Origin: Haemaphysalis longicornis
Lineage: Eukaryota; Arthropoda; Arachnida; Ixodida; Ixodidae
Direction of reading: 5' to 3'
Assembly: GCA_013339765.2 (NCBI GenBank)
Contig: CM023454.1
Location: 39,142,950 to 39,206,949 of the forward strand
Length of the DNA: 64,000 nucleotides
Shown here: in pieces, positions 1-12,160 of the stretch
How the letters are laid out: each line of letters opens with the position of its first letter
How positions within the stretch are numbered: position 1 is the stretch's first letter
The notes under the pieces: generated by a model
Told to the model about the DNA's origin: nothing
Databases searched by the model: none
The model's input: the letters and a program-made list of their open reading frames with translations, nothing else
Program-made: the position numbers and the translations under genes

Positions 1-741
1 CCACCACCCATAGTCAACGACGCTATTTGCAAAGCGGTTAACCTTGATCGCGAAGAGTTGCTGCACCATGCAAAAGAAATAAACTAGAAGGGGAGATGCA
101 ACCTAGTTTTGACGTTCGGGGGCAATTCCCCAAACATAAACAAAATCTTGAAAAAGCACTTCAACATGCTACAACAGAGTGAACGGCTTTCGAAAATCTT
201 CCCCACCCCTCCTCGGGTCGTATACAGGCGCCCCAAAAATATTAAAGATTACCTTGTACACGCCAAAACTGAGAGGGCACCCAAGGGTGGGTGTCGACCA
301 TGCGGAAAGGCACGGTGCCGCGTATGTAAACACATGCAGACAACCACGGTGGCAGAAAGCACACACTCAAATTTCAGGCATCTAATTCACGCGACACTCG
401 ACTGCGACTCTTCTAATGTGGTGTACCTTCTGGAGTGCGGTGTTTGTGGCATCCAATACATTGGCCAGACGGACACGGCATTCCGCATGCGCTTCAACAA
501 CCATCGCGCACATGTTCGTTCACTCCCAGATCTAACCTTATCACGACATAATTACTCCGAAAACCACCCGTTCGACTCCATCAGGGTCACACTTTTACAA
601 AGTGGATTTTTTGCTACAAGAGAACGCGAACAACGTGAATCTTACATTATTTACAAATTCAATATCGTAAAGGCAGGAATGAATGTTAGCCCGGGCATTA
701 TGTCGTCTATACATGCTGTTGATAATCTGGCTGCAGAATAA
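1..741 (+). pseudogene. Penelope-like element, C-terminal part with GIY-YIG endonuclease
   Basis: The C-terminal end of a PLE polyprotein, which in intact elements joins reverse transcriptase to a nicking endonuclease used for integration. The reading frame is open from position 1, meets an amber stop at 85-87, then runs open to the stop at 739-741. The open part from 109 is 210 codons, and its first codon is TTG, so it is not a true start. Residues 62-75 carry the PLE linker zinc motif C-x2-C-x4-C-x2-C-x-H. A GIY-YIG fold follows, with VVY at 104-106, YIG at 117-119, the Arg-rich helix FRMRFNNHR, and acidic residues near 173-177. The same linker and endonuclease occur on the minus strand near 35 kb and 39.5 kb. 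The RT lies outside the window or is lost. The in-frame stop argues for a dead copy. Confidence 0.85.
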
Positions 742-1640
742 TCCCCTATCTAAATTGTAAGTCTCTGTGTTGTTTAAGCAATTAATCAAGCTAGTCTTAT
801 TATATTTATTCCCTTCCTGGGGTTTCCGCCCAGGCGGCATATGCCACAAACAACATCGAGGCGCCCGCCGCCGTTTACTCCAACAAAGGACCCCCGCGAC
901 TTCCGCGTGCGGTTAGAGGATTAGTTAAGCTCCTTTTCCCTGATTCATGGTCAGGGACAACCCTGTCGGCTGCCCGGACAGGGCAGAAGAATAGAGCTAA
1001 GAATGATGAATGGCGCTCGCCCGTCCTGCCGGTAGGCGGAATCGTGCATGCTTTGAGCCACAGTGCGGAGATCGTACCTACACTCTTAACGAGCCTGCCT
1101 GTTTGTTTTGTAGGGTTGGCGTCACTGAGAAATGTGTGCGGCTGCGACCGCTTCCTGTCAACTCTTCCCGTAATGTCAGTGACCATTAAAATTCTGTGCC
1201 TCCCAGTGATGGTGTGAGAGCGTCCATGTTACTGCTTTGCGCTTTCGTTTATTAAGCAGAGCCCCCCCCCCCCCCCCTGAAGCGGGCCCTACCTGTAACT
1301 CGTTCTACAAGCTGACGAACGATGGAGGAAAACGTTTTGAAAGAGGTGTGTACTCCTCTCTGTTTTCTGCATGTTTAGGTTTGTTTTCGTTTTTCGTTTT
1401 CTTTCTGTTGCTCTTTTCTTTGCTCTTTCTCTCTTTTTTGCAAACCTTCACCTCAACTCGCGGAGAGCATGTTTGTTGCTACCTTTCTTCCCAAATCCCC
1501 CTCTCCCTTTTTTTTCGGCGTCGTTGGACGACGAGCTTATAAATACGTGCACAGAAATACGAAATATTGTCTTGAGAAAGATCGGCATCCGATCGAAACG
1601 TCGACCAACAAACAGATTTGTTAGAAGCTTTATCCATTTT
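742..1640 (+). other. 3' untranslated region of the PLE
   Basis: No coding signal is seen after the endonuclease stop. The stretch holds a run of about 18 C at 1260-1277 and ends with a hammerhead-like motif (1564-1611) roughly 30 bases before a (TA)n tract. The other PLE in this window has the same order (stop, about 1 kb, hammerhead-like motif, end next to (TA)n), so the element's 3' terminus is placed at about 1640. Confidence 0.5.
1564..1611 (+). ncRNA. degenerate hammerhead-ribozyme-like motif of the PLE
   Basis: A perfect 6-bp stem with a 3-nt loop (GATCGG 1580-1585, CCGATC 1589-1594) is followed directly by GAAAC and GTC (1595-1602), the 3' half of a hammerhead core with the very short stem III known from PLE hammerheads. 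The 5' core side reads CTTGAGAAA rather than a CTGANGA-type box, and stem I pairs poorly. It is probably a decayed copy. The position just before the element end matches the motifs at 33891-33940 and 38537-38587. Confidence 0.45.
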
Positions 1641-1642
1641 TT

Positions 1643-1791
1643 ACTATATATATATATATATGTATATTTATTATATATATATATATATATATAATAATAT
1701 CTATAATATTTGATATATATAGATATATATTATATATAACCCTCTACTATACAACTAATATATATATCATTACATATATATATATATATAA
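1643..1791. repeat. (TA)n microsatellite
   Basis: Imperfect TA dinucleotide tract with a few interruptions. It separates the PLE 3' end from an inverted unit of the 455-bp satellite. Confidence 0.9.
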
Positions 1792-1794
1792 ATC

Positions 1795-1995
1795 AGAAAG
1801 AAGGGTTGGCAGTCAAGAAAACCTCGTAAAGCAAAAGGGAGGTTGTGGTGCGTCATTGAAACAGATAAATAATTTGGAAAAAAAAGAAAGTGTAGAAAAA
1901 ATGCCTGCCAGGTGAGATCCGAACCCACAACCTCCAGAATATCGGTTGGTGCGATGACCACTACGCTACGGTGGAGCGATTATTTCCTCCACTTT
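1795..1995 (-). repeat. partial unit of the 455-bp tRNA-bearing satellite, inverted
   Basis: Read on the minus strand this matches the middle of the satellite unit of 13-24 kb: tRNA-like B-box block with the GGTTCGGATC motif, then 'tttctccac', a T-rich stretch, 'tgtttcaatga' and 'ttgactgcc'. It abuts the (TA)n tract at the same internal point where the main array meets (TA)n at 24687. Confidence 0.7.
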
Positions 1996-2006
1996 AAGCG
2001 GTATTA

Positions 2007-2961
2007 ATTTTATTTATTTATTTATTCAGGTACCTCTCAAGGGTATTACATAGGAGGGAGCATGCACATTCATCAAACATAACATGAATGGGTGCTAACA
2101 GAATGATAAATTACAAACGTAGCAAACAAATACAAGCAATACAAATATTTTAAAACACATAATACAAAAACATATAACTACAAGGCAAGCACATAACAGC
2201 AAAAAAAAAAAAAAAGGTCAATATGCGCAAGCAATAACAGAATTAGGTCACTTCATTTTTAAAAAGTCTTAAAACTTTGTAAGGTTAGCTTCTGTGGCAA
2301 TGTGCTGTGGTGGGTTATTCCAGTCTATTATTGTGCGCGGAATGGCTGTGGAATACGAATCCAATATCTCCATTCCTTTTCTGGAAACGCTCGCAAAACG
2401 CGTTTTCTTTCAAGAATGATCGTGCTGTGGAAATGTAGCAGTGGGTGAGTGAAAAAAGTCGTCGCGAAGGCGCTCATGGTGATACAGTTTATGAAAAAGT
2501 ATTAGCTGAGCATGCCGGCGTCGAAGTGATAATGGAGTCAACTCGGCTCGATTTTTCAGCGCTGTGGTGCTTGCGTATGGGGAACAATCACAAAAATAAA
2601 ACGAACAGCACGGTTTTGCAGGGATTCAATATCACGCATACGTATTCCTGACATGGATCCCAGATAGCAGATGCGTATTCACATTAGGGCGAATGAGAGT
2701 GACGTATGCAAGTTTTCTTATGTGTGATGGTGCCTGCTTTAGGTTATGTTTTATTACGCCTAGTTTACAATTGGCAGATGCGAGCGTTTGAATTATATGG
2801 TTATGCCTTGCTAAATTTGAATGAAAATGCACTCTAAGGTATTTGTAAGTAGAAACCAGTTCAAGTGTATTGTTCAGGAAATATGTAGTTGAAATTCTAG
2901 TTGAGGAACTGGGTGAATGACATGCACTTTGTTTCGAGTATTTTTGTTTCCTGTGTATCAA
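2007..2961 (-). pseudogene. 5'-truncated LINE, RT C-terminal tail and 3' UTR
   Basis: Minus-strand frames encode the region downstream of the RT catalytic core of Jockey/CR1-type LINEs. It includes the segment ending in YKYLRVHF (normally YLGVHF), a helix-rich stretch and LAYVTLIRPNVN (about 2961-2632). Further C-terminal sequence of the same class follows in shifted frames down to about 2270. A (TTTA)n tract at 2008-2028, that is (TAAA)n on the minus strand, marks the 3' tail of target-primed reverse transcription. The rest of RT and the endonuclease are missing. It lies between two inverted units of the local satellite, so it probably inserted into the array. Confidence 0.75.
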
Positions 2962-2984
2962 ATATATTCAAGTATTTTTGCTTC

Positions 2985-3372
2985 CTGCGCTTGGGGGTGG
3001 TAGCCAGCGCCACTCGGACAAATCGGGGTGAAGGGGACTTTCCTTTTAACCCCCGGGCAGAGACTCGAGTATCTACGACATGTCCAGAGTAGTCGACCAG
3101 CTTTGAACCATCGTAAGCTCCCTATGGCACCAAGACTGCCAGAACAGAGGCCCATGCTATGCATGTAGCTAATCAGAATAGCAAATGAGGGGCTCATTAA
3201 AAATAGTACAGAAATAAGGGTTGGCAGTCAAGAAGATCTCGGAAAGCAAAGGGGAGGATGTGGTAGGCGATTGAAACAGATAAATGATTTGGAAAGAAAG
3301 TGGAGAATAAATGCCCGCAAGTGGGATCCAAACCCACGACCTCCAGAATACTGGTCTGGTCACAACGTACGG
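2985..3372 (-). repeat. satellite unit (455-bp family), inverted
   Basis: The reverse complement runs colinear with the plus-strand units of 13-24 kb: TTCGGATCC-type tRNA-like block near 3330, the 'ttgactgcc' block, 'tgattagctacatgcat', 'ttggtgccatag' and 'gacatgtcgtagat', and the 'ggggtt' block near 3050. It is diverged, and opposite in orientation to the main array. Confidence 0.75.
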
Positions 3373-5889
3373 TCACAGCAACTGAAAAAACTGTGCTTTG
3401 CTATTTGACCATGTCTAAATACCATGAGCGCATATTTTATCAAAAAGTGCCCTACTTATACTACCCTTTGGGAGGTGAGCTGCTTTCTGCTTCGTAAAAA
3501 TATTGTGGGTGTGAATGCAAATATAGTGTGCGAAGTGGGCAACTAAGAAGTGGGCAAATTAAAGAAAAAACAGAACCACGGAAAGCCTGCGTATGAACGT
3601 TTGTACTAAGAATATTATGAATAATGCAGTGAAATGCTTGCTCTGTTTTGAACACAACAGAAAGAACTTTCGTTTTTTTGTGGAGCATAACGCGTATTCT
3701 TTTTGTTGGTGTAGTGTCGATTCCATAGATATTTATGTAAAAAACGAAATTGACCATTAGAGACTAAAGTGTGACTTCTAAAAAAAAGATCACTTCCTTG
3801 ATTGAGTTTCTTCTCCGCCCATGTAGTGTTTGCAGGGAATATCACGCCTAACAATAGTTTGATATCTATTTTCTGTCTCCCGTTCTGAAGGGGGCGCCAT
3901 TTTTACCTTGTATATTTAGGTAGTAAAATAGTCTGAATTAAAGCAGAGATGTATTATACACGTAGGTATTGCTTGTTATCTCTAAAGGATGTATTTCGCT
4001 GCGGTTATCTCTATTACGGCCATCTGTATCCCGGCTTAGGCAGTCTATTATATTCGTAAAACCAGAATAGGCTTCAGAGGCATGTTACTGGACCAATAAA
4101 CGCGAAAGTATTCTTTAAAAATAATATAGTAAACTGACTCTTCAGCTCAGTCGATTCTTCGGCTAAGAATATTGTCATTGAAGGCTGCACGTTTTTCCCC
4201 GAGGAAGTAAATATATCAACAGGTATGCCAACACTAGGAGCAACACGGTTCATTTTTTGAACTGCTGCATTTATTGGTCCTCATATATGTTTCAATCGAT
4301 CTGGCAGGATTCATACATTGTGTTGTAGTAGCACATCTAGCCTGTTTCTTTCTTTGATGAGTTCAATTTTGTAATACCTAAGTTGCGAAAACAGCTCTGA
4401 AATTTGCTTTTCGGCAAATGTCTGATACATTTCTTTTTCTATAGAAAAACTGTTTTGGACCGGTGGCATACATAGAGGGTCAGCTTACACACAAAAAAAC
4501 ACTTCTTGGCAGTATAGACCTGTGAGAAATACGGAGCATGAACAAAAAATGACATCAAAGAGAGAAAAGGCAGAATAATTTTGGAGGCTAGCGTAGAAAG
4601 AGAAAGAACACAAACTGATAACCACAATACATAAATATGTACCACAACAATTTATTTCCGGGGAAAGCCGCAGGGTAGTTATAATTGTTGACTTATCGGA
4701 TATGTTTTCTACGTGTGATGGCATTGAGTTTTTTAAGGTGATACTGTGCGAAGGTGGCGAAAATTAATAAGTGTAGGTCTGGCGATTTTATTGTTTTTCT
4801 GAATCGTTTGGAGTAAGGTCTACGTATTTAACACTTGTCTCCTTATACAGAGAATTTAGCACGGGTCTGGAAATAAATATTGTATGTTTCCTAGAACTTC
4901 CTGAAACAGTATTTTATGCGAATTTTGCATTCGTCATGGTGAAGGAATTGGGCTATTTTAAAAATAAAACTACGTCCCTAAGGGCCGACTGGGCACTTTC
5001 GGTAAGCTGTTACAGCAAACAAAATTGTACAGCCTCTTGTTTTCTCCTTTTGCTGCGAATACTGCTCAAAATTGGTAGCTAGTACGTTAGCCCAGCCATA
5101 AACACAAATATATTGTCATCACAGTCTGTAATAAAACATTAGAATAGAGACTCAGTGGTCGGTGCAATTTTTGTTGGTTTTGTAACAGAGTTCGCGAAGC
5201 CACTTGCAGAAATAACAAAAAGAAAATATCTGGTAATAGCCTAAGATAGTTACATTGCTAGAATATTTTCCAACTGATGACTGGGAATCTGCGACACCAC
5301 TAGCAGGACGACGCAAACGAAATGCAAGCCGCATGTGGTCGGATATTCCACACAAAAATTTATATTCCTTCGCAAGTTAGCCATATTCAGCCAGAGTCAC
5401 ATACCGTTTCTTTAAAAACAAGAACACAGACTCACCCAGAACGGTATCTATAAATGAGAGTTATGATTGAATTGTATTGGATTGAATAATTTGTTCTCAA
5501 GATATATACAAAGGCTCAGTTATCACAATTACCTCTAGTATCGAGAGCAGTGAACAGTTCCAGGAACGCAGAAAGCTCGGCGATTAATGGGGTGCCCAAC
5601 ATAATATAATGAGATTGCACTTTGGGGTTGAAATGCCGTAAAAACGGTCACGTCAGACGAAATTTTAATTCATAATACCTCATACATATTACTGAGAAAT
5701 GGCTAAAAAATAACCTGGCTACACACCATGTACACCATCATAAATAATATAAAGGGTGTATATGCGAAAATATGCGAAAGCAAAAAACCGGATAATAAAG
5801 GAATCCAGAACAAGATGAAAGGTAGAGAAGATGCCTGCACACAAAGGTCAGATTTATTGTTTGCGAGAGGCAAACCAGAGATATTGTTT
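3373..5889. other. AT-rich spacer, no gene recognised
   Basis: About 2.5 kb of AT-rich sequence. Reading frames are short and show no codon structure or family motif. I see no tandem repeat, no long inverted repeat and no RNA gene here. Confidence 0.5.
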
Positions 5890-6800
5890 TTGTTATGGAA
5901 GCATAGCCCCAACGGCAGCGCAGTGGTCATTGCACCAGACGCGTATTCTGGACGTCATGGGCGGGATCGAACCGGCAGACGTCGTTTTCCCCAGTTTCTC
6001 TTTCTTTAAAAAAGTATCTTTTCAGGCATATTTAAATGACCAATACCACTTTCCCCATTGTTTTCTTTGGATTTCTTGACTGCTTACCCTTATCTGTCTT
6101 AGGTCAACAAGCGCCTTAGTTCTAATTCTGATTCGCTACATGCAATGCGAGGGCCTCTGTTCTGGCAGTCTTGGTTCCACAGCTAGCTTAAGAGAGTTAG
6201 ACGGTGGTCGACCACTCTCGACATGTCACAGACACTAGAATAAAAGCGCGGTGATTATAATTAGGGTCACTTCACACCGAATGGTCACAGTTGGACTGGC
6301 TACACACCTATGAAGTGTACAGAATTACCATGAGTACTTGAGCAAGTGGAAGGGAGCTCATTACCGACGGTTGCATAATGGTCATCCCACCGCACTTGTA
6401 TTGTGCATGTCGTGGGTTAAGCTCCCACCTTGCGAGTATGTTTTCTATAATTTGTTTCTCTAAAAAAATCTGAATCACTTTTAAAATTACCAAAAATGCC
6501 TACCACATTATCCTGTTTGTTTTTCTCTGCTTTATTGACTGCCTACCTAATTTGTGTGTAAATTTAATGAGTCCATAATTTCCCATTCTGATCCGCTACC
6601 ATGCAAAGCGAGGGTTTCTCTTCTGGCAGTCTAGGTGCCATAGGTAGATCAAGAGACGTCAACACTGGTGGACTGGCATTGAAATGTCGCAGAAGCTCGA
6701 GCCACATTGCGGGGTTAAGAATAAGGGCCCGTTCTCCCAAGTACTCGGAGTGGCGTGGTAGCACTCCACAGCACAGGAAATATTTTACATAAAAAACTAC
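5890..6800 (+). repeat. two tandem units of the 455-bp satellite
   Basis: Two units in plus orientation. Unit 1 starts with a tRNA-like block (AGCGCAGTGGTCATTGCACC near 5918, then a GGGATCGAACC B-box-like motif near 5962). It continues through 'ttgactgcttaccctt', 'tgattcgctacatgcaa' and 'gtcgaccactctcgacatg'. Unit 2 (about 6350-6790) repeats the order. Both are diverged from the main array. Confidence 0.75.
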
Positions 6801-7149
6801 CCGACCCCACACGGGGCCCCTTGAGTAATCTTAGCCACTGTAATGGCGACACCATTGACCCGATTCCCCAAACCTAAGTTCAGTCAACCGTGGCGATGCG
6901 TTCATAGATGGAGGGTGAGAAACCACAAACCGTGGCCAACGGATCATGGTCAAGCTCTAGTGAGAGGTTCCCATTCTCTTTACCAGGCAGAAAGCTGCGG
7001 TACCTTCATAGGTTTGAGAAGGTAGTAGCCCCGTCGCCTGCTTTTTTCTAAGCTATATGGTATTTCAAACCCCCTCAAAGCGAGATCGGTCCCTGAAAAG
7101 GGGCCGCACTGGAGGTTTCTTCTCATCCCTTCCTACCATCTGCATTCCG

Positions 7150-8350
7150 AAACCTTACAGATCTTTCCTGTTTTTTGGTTAGTGAATAAGTACAGAAAGC
7201 TAAACCCATCACTTCCCAGTCTATATTCCTCGTCTGTCAAGTTCGTTCAAGGAGTCTTTGGCGTATCTTACAAGCCGAAAAACTAACAACGGGCAAAGTG
7301 CTGTTTCAAGTTGAAACATTGCAGCAAGCCACAAATCTCCAGACCTAAACCCGCATTGCAGCAGGACATCAGTTTCACACCCCACCGCCGGTTAACAGAA
7401 CGCAGGGTGTAACATCTGATACCTATCTGCTACGTGAAACAGAAGCCGACCTTCTTGAAGGCCTGAATGATGAATGTGTTACAGCTGTCAGGAGAATTAC
7501 CATCCGTTGTGAAAATAAAAAAAAATACAAAAAAAGCCCCTACTTATAATATTGAACGGATCAACATTACCACACCACACCAATGCCTTATATATTAAAT
7601 GTGGAGTACTTCCGTACGTACCTAACCCGCACCGCTACTTCAAGTGCCAGCGGTTCGGGCACGGCACAAATTTTTCCGCGGCAACACAACGGGTGCGAAA
7701 TGCGTCGCACAGGACCACCCCACTGAAAACTGTTACTCCAACACCTTCAAGTGTCGAAATTGTCAGGGGCCGCACGCGGCATAGTCCCGCAGCTGCGAAA
7801 ACTTCCATAAGGGAAAGAAGATCATCAATGTGAAAGTACCAAAAACATCTTTCAGAGGCCGAAAGAAATTCGCCTATTTTCCTCTGTGGCAGTACGCCAC
7901 CGACGCTCACCATGGGGAAACCGGCGTTTGGTTTCGGCAGGGACCCAGTACCGAAAGTCAGACTTGGTTCCGCCTCCACGGCTCCTTCTTGGTTGCCCCA
8001 AACAGCCCAACAGCCTCCGCACTGATCGCTGAGCAAGGAGCACCTGCGGCGCCAACCACAATGGTTTGGGATGCAGCTGCACCCCCTGTTTCTTCTCCAC
8101 TGTCCCAAAGCACACGCGAGGGCACGGAGGAGATGGAGACGGAGGCACCCGCCGACACCCCATCCCCGCTGCACTGCCTGTGCCATCTGTGGTGATTCCC
8201 ACGGCAAAGTCACTGGCAGCACAGACAAAGAAGACCTGAAAGAGTGCCAAGTGCTGTGGGTCCAGTTCCCTGCGCACGCCGTTGACATCGGATGACGACA
8301 TGGGCATCCGAATGTTCCCGCTTGCAGCACAGCGAAATTAACGGGCTGCA
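7150..8350 (+). pseudogene. LINE ORF1 (nucleic-acid-binding Gag-like protein)
   Basis: Frames in this stretch encode a Jockey-type ORF1 protein, the RNA-binding chaperone that packages the LINE transcript. Recognisable parts are a segment with TYLLRETEADLLEGLNDE followed by VRRITIR (about 7420-7510), then YVPNPHRYFKCQRFGHG (about 7614-7665), the start of the first CCHC knuckle. Two further Cys-rich knuckle remnants are split by frameshifts over 7690-7800 (one reads FKCRNCQGPHAA and then a stop). A basic, proline-rich tail continues to about 8300. No single frame stays open, so it is a pseudogene. Intact relatives usually carry three knuckles. Confidence 0.65.
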
Positions 8351-8459
8351 CCGGCCAGGTCAGTAGGAAAATCGGAAAAAACCTTCCAAGAGGTCAAGCC
8401 CCGAAAGAATATACCTAAAAACGCCCATATTCCAGTTGCTTGAAACATAAAAATTGGGA

Positions 8460-11400
8460 AGAAAAAATAACATGCAATGGAACCGCAGAGGCCTTCTCAA
8501 AAATCTTGATGACGTCTGTTAATTATTGAATTCCAATAGTCCAAGTCCACCCTTTGTGGATACTGGTATCTTTTCAGGTCGACGCAGTACAAACCATCGA
8601 TACAAGGGTGAAGATTCCGTGTTCTCTGCCAATTTTTTGTTTCAGCTCTATCGCACATGTGCATTTCGTATTGCAGAATGCGTTTGTAACTTTTAGAACA
8701 GTATGACAGAAAATGCTTTATTTCTCCACAGAAACCTTTGATAAATTTGTTACTATATTTGCAAATGTTTTCACTTATACGTGTGCATCGCTAGATCATT
8801 TCTTTTATTTTATTGCGCATCCCTTTTACGCCTTCGTATCCTCAGACGTTTTGCTGCCTTTACGTGCCCCCAGGCACTTTTAAGTGGTCTCTGATCGCTT
8901 TTCGACTGGGGGACCCTCAACAAAATTTCCTGGAAATAAAAGGACTTGAGTTGATTGGCAAATGTATGTATCTCAATGAAACTCATTTAAATTCGAAACA
9001 CAGCAATTTCCTAAATAGTATGTCATATTTACAAAACACAGGGATGGCTTGCCACATCTTCAGATGTTGTGGCCACCATTGCCGGAACATCTTTGGCGTG
9101 TGACACAACATAATTGCGCACAATCCATGAGGCTGTTGCCATTCGTACAATATTATTTAATGAGTTATTGACGCTGTGCTCTTTTTACATCTCGCCTGAT
9201 TTAAAGCTATCCATTTCCGACCTCGATGTGCAGGTAGATCAGCTTTGAAAACCCTTCATTCATATAAGAGACTGGAATGCACATAATCCTCTGTGGGAAT
9301 CTTCGCGCAATGATGCCCGTGGTAACCTAATTGAAAAGTTGCGAACATTTTCGGGACAATGCCTTTTTATAAGGCAACAGGTTACAAACCCTATGATAGC
9401 ACTCAACGTTTTTTTCTTATCTTGACATGGCAATTTGTCCATGAATTCTCTATCCACCTCTTGAGTGGGATGTTGACACTAACCCAGAAGGTAATGACCA
9501 CTTGCCTACCTCGCTAACGTATATAGGTAAAGGCCCAAGCAGTTCATCTTCCTATTGCAGGTTTATTTATTCAAAAGCAAATTGAAATATATTCACAGAT
9601 ACACCTGAAGTACAGCACACAGCCATAGCACACTCACACGTTGAGATAGCCACAGAACTCATCAGGGTTGGCATCGTTGAGGCTGCCGGAGAATATATTC
9701 CCCCCGTATCCGGCGCCCCGCGAAACCGAAGGAGGCCCTGTTGGATAGTCGACTGCAGGGGAGCACGAGAGGCCGAGAACTAGGCGTGGGGTGGCCTTTG
9801 CCGGAGCGCCACGTCGGATAACCTCATCTTCTTTAAACGGGCAAAAGCACTTGTGAAGCGTGTGCGCCGTAAGGCAAAAGGGGAGGGATGGCGCACCTTC
9901 CTCACATCCATACATCCATACATTCATACACCGACACTCACAAATTCTGTACCCGTATACGAAATCTCAAAGCTCAACAAATACACAGCTTGACCCTAGT
10001 TAGTTAAACAGCGGACAACCTCGAAGACCAGGCAAAGCACTTCCAACACGTGTGCAGTTCAGCACTCTACACAAAAAGCTTCACAAAACGCAAAATGTCT
10101 TGCGAAAAGAAGTCCCTGCATGATAGCAACATGTCGCACAGTTCTTTCAATTCTCCTTTTTTAATTCAAAGCCAAAGTCTGCTCTGACCACAAGTAAACC
10201 TTAAGCTCCAGGTGCAGACACAATTACATACATTATGATACAACACATACACTCCGGCACCATTGCAACGCTTCTACATCGCTACAATAAAATATAAATT
10301 TCGGGGTACAATCCGCGCTCTTGGAGGCAGGCATAGTAGTGTTTTACTGCCGGAAGGAAAGGACCCTTCCTCACCTGCCAGTTATCGTCGAATTTTGCTG
10401 ACAAGCTGCCAGTGAAAACTCCCCTATGAGATAATTAACATGACACTTGTGTGCTTTTTAGAGCACAACGGTCTTCTTGAGAGCTCCCAGGCAGGCTTCA
10501 GGGTGGGACGATCTACTAATATTCAACTTGTTGCATTCCAGTCACATTTAAAAGATGCATTACTCCAGAAGCAGTACTATATAACAGTTTTCTTTGATCT
10601 TGAAAAGTGTTTCATTTTTTTAGTATTTGGGTTTTATTTTTTGGCAAAAAACCAGGGAAGGCTGAGACTAAAGGCGATCGTGGCCTTACAGAGGCCTCAG
10701 CCACCCGATTTGCAGGATATGATACTGCTTGGCCGTATGGTATCCCAAGTGATATGTTATTTGACATATCTGCTAGCATGGTGAACACGCTTGGAGGTCA
10801 CATGTCTGAAAAAACTCTTCGCGTGCGAGTTGGAGCTGCACTATGTAGTGTTCATGTGGAGGAAACTGGCGTCAAAAGCTGGAGTTTTGAGCTGAACCTA
10901 TTTTGAAAATGAAGTCTCTTAGTAAGGCAGTACCACCAATATGTCTTGTCCAATCTATGCAGAAGACGTTAAACTCTCCCCTAAATCCTGGAACTTGTTT
11001 TCCTGTGAGCGCCAACTCCAGCTTGACGTTAACAAGCTATCCAGCTGGGAAGATAGCAATGGTTTTAAATTTAAACCAGGAAAGTGCACTTGTGTTTTGT
11101 TTTCAAAGAGGCGTAGCATCTGGCCGCCAACAGACATCGATCTCCATGATGCCTCAATTCCTGTCAAGAAAGAACACAAGTTTTTAGTTATAATCTTGAA
11201 AAGCTCACATTCATCCCACACACAAAACAACTGAAGCATAAATTAAAAAAAAACTATCCTCTAGGTTCTCGCGCGCATTTATTTGATGCTGACAAACAAC
11301 TTCTAACAGGTGTTTTACAAGCCTAATAGGTTCGCGGTTGGACTTTGGTAGCATTTTCTAGGGGTCAACCACTAAAATATCCCTCATGATTCTAGACCGT

Positions 11401-11640
11401 GTGCTTATCTAGTGCTCTTCCAGGCGTGTGGCGCCGTCCGGACTACTCCAGTTGAAAGCCTCTCCGCAGAGTGTTAAAAATCGGGTCAAGAACGTAAGCG
11501 AGCATACATGGACCTGCTTCATACTTTTAAAATCTCATTATTGCATCATCATCCTTTGAAGTAAGTTTTTTATTACACATTCATATCTCAAGTGCTTTTT
11601 ATCATCCATTCAATATCTGCTCCCCTCCATTTGAGAGTAA
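8460..11640 (+). pseudogene. LINE ORF2 (endonuclease and reverse transcriptase)
   Basis: Endonuclease: an opening of the type MQWNRRGLLKNLDDV (about 8472), NETHLNSKHSNFL (about 8980), and a GDFNAHNPLWG-class motif reading DWNAHNPLWESSRNDARGN (about 9270-9330). Linker: a segment with PRNRRRPCW (about 9730). Reverse transcriptase: GKDPSSPASYRRILLTSC (about 10350-10410), SQAGFRVGRST, FFDLEK (about 10600), then an insertion of roughly 100 bp. A FRVRVG-like block reads LRVRVGAAL, and the catalytic box reads YAED near 10953-10970 in place of Y-A-D-D, so one Asp is replaced. The rest trails off through shifted frames to about 11640. Multiple stops and frameshifts; not functional. Confidence 0.7.
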
Positions 11641-11814
11641 GAGAATAAGTGTCAGAAGCTGATGTCATATTTTCAGGCACCATCAAAACCACCGTTACTG
11701 AATTTCTAGCACCGTAGTAGTTTCGCCCGATATCTTTCATATATAACAACTGCTACGGCTCTCGTTCCTCTCAGTCGGCCTTGCGCTATAAATACCAAAC
11801 ATCATCAAAAGTAA

Positions 11815-12160
11815 CCCAGAAAGGTGAGGGGATCACAGCCACGCTGATTGCACAGTGGTCATCGCACGAGAAGCGTTTTCTTCCAGTTGTGAGTTCGGAT
11901 CACAACCAGCGAGGATAGTTTTCTCCACTTTCCTTCAAAAAGCTCTATCGTTTTCAGTGAGGATAAAATGACCTACCAAATTTTTCCTTTTTTTTCCTAC
12001 GCTTGCTTCAGCGCCTAGCCTTACTTCTCTTTAATTAGAGTAGCCCCTCATTTCACATTCTGATTCGCTACTTCAAAAGCGAGTGTCTCTTTATTGGTAG
12101 TTTCTGGGGCATGGATACCCTAAGGGGGATTCATAGTCAACGTAGGTATCGAACTTCGTC
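11815..12160 (+). repeat. satellite unit (455-bp family), diverged
   Basis: Plus-strand unit with the tRNA-like block (GCACAGTGGTCATCGCACGA near 11858, GTTCGGATC near 11892), 'ttctccactttc', 'tgacctacca', 'cccctcattt', 'tgattcgctac'. It lies on the far side of the Jockey-type LINE from the units at 5890-6800. Confidence 0.7.

Larger units (their letters stand above)
7050..11660 (+). mobile_element. Jockey-type LINE, nearly full length, decayed
   Basis: A two-ORF non-LTR retrotransposon in the order 5' UTR, ORF1 with zinc knuckles, ORF2 with apurinic-like endonuclease (EN) and RT. Sequence recognisable as this LINE runs continuously from about 7050 to about 11660, including the EN-RT linker (about 9550-10320). 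It lies between satellite units ending at 6800 and restarting at 11815, so it probably inserted into the array. Scattered stops and frameshifts in both ORFs show long inactivity. The exact 5' and 3' ends and the target-site duplication could not be fixed by eye. Confidence 0.75.

Noticed and set aside
1237..1694. overlapping 101- and 107-codon frames
   Set aside because: Driven by C- and T-rich low-complexity sequence in a PLE 3' UTR, with no family motif.
9545..10320. foreign insertion within the Jockey-type LINE
   Set aside because: First read as an insert because it lacked obvious EN or RT boxes. Frames in it match the normal EN-RT linker layout, so the LINE is continuous.
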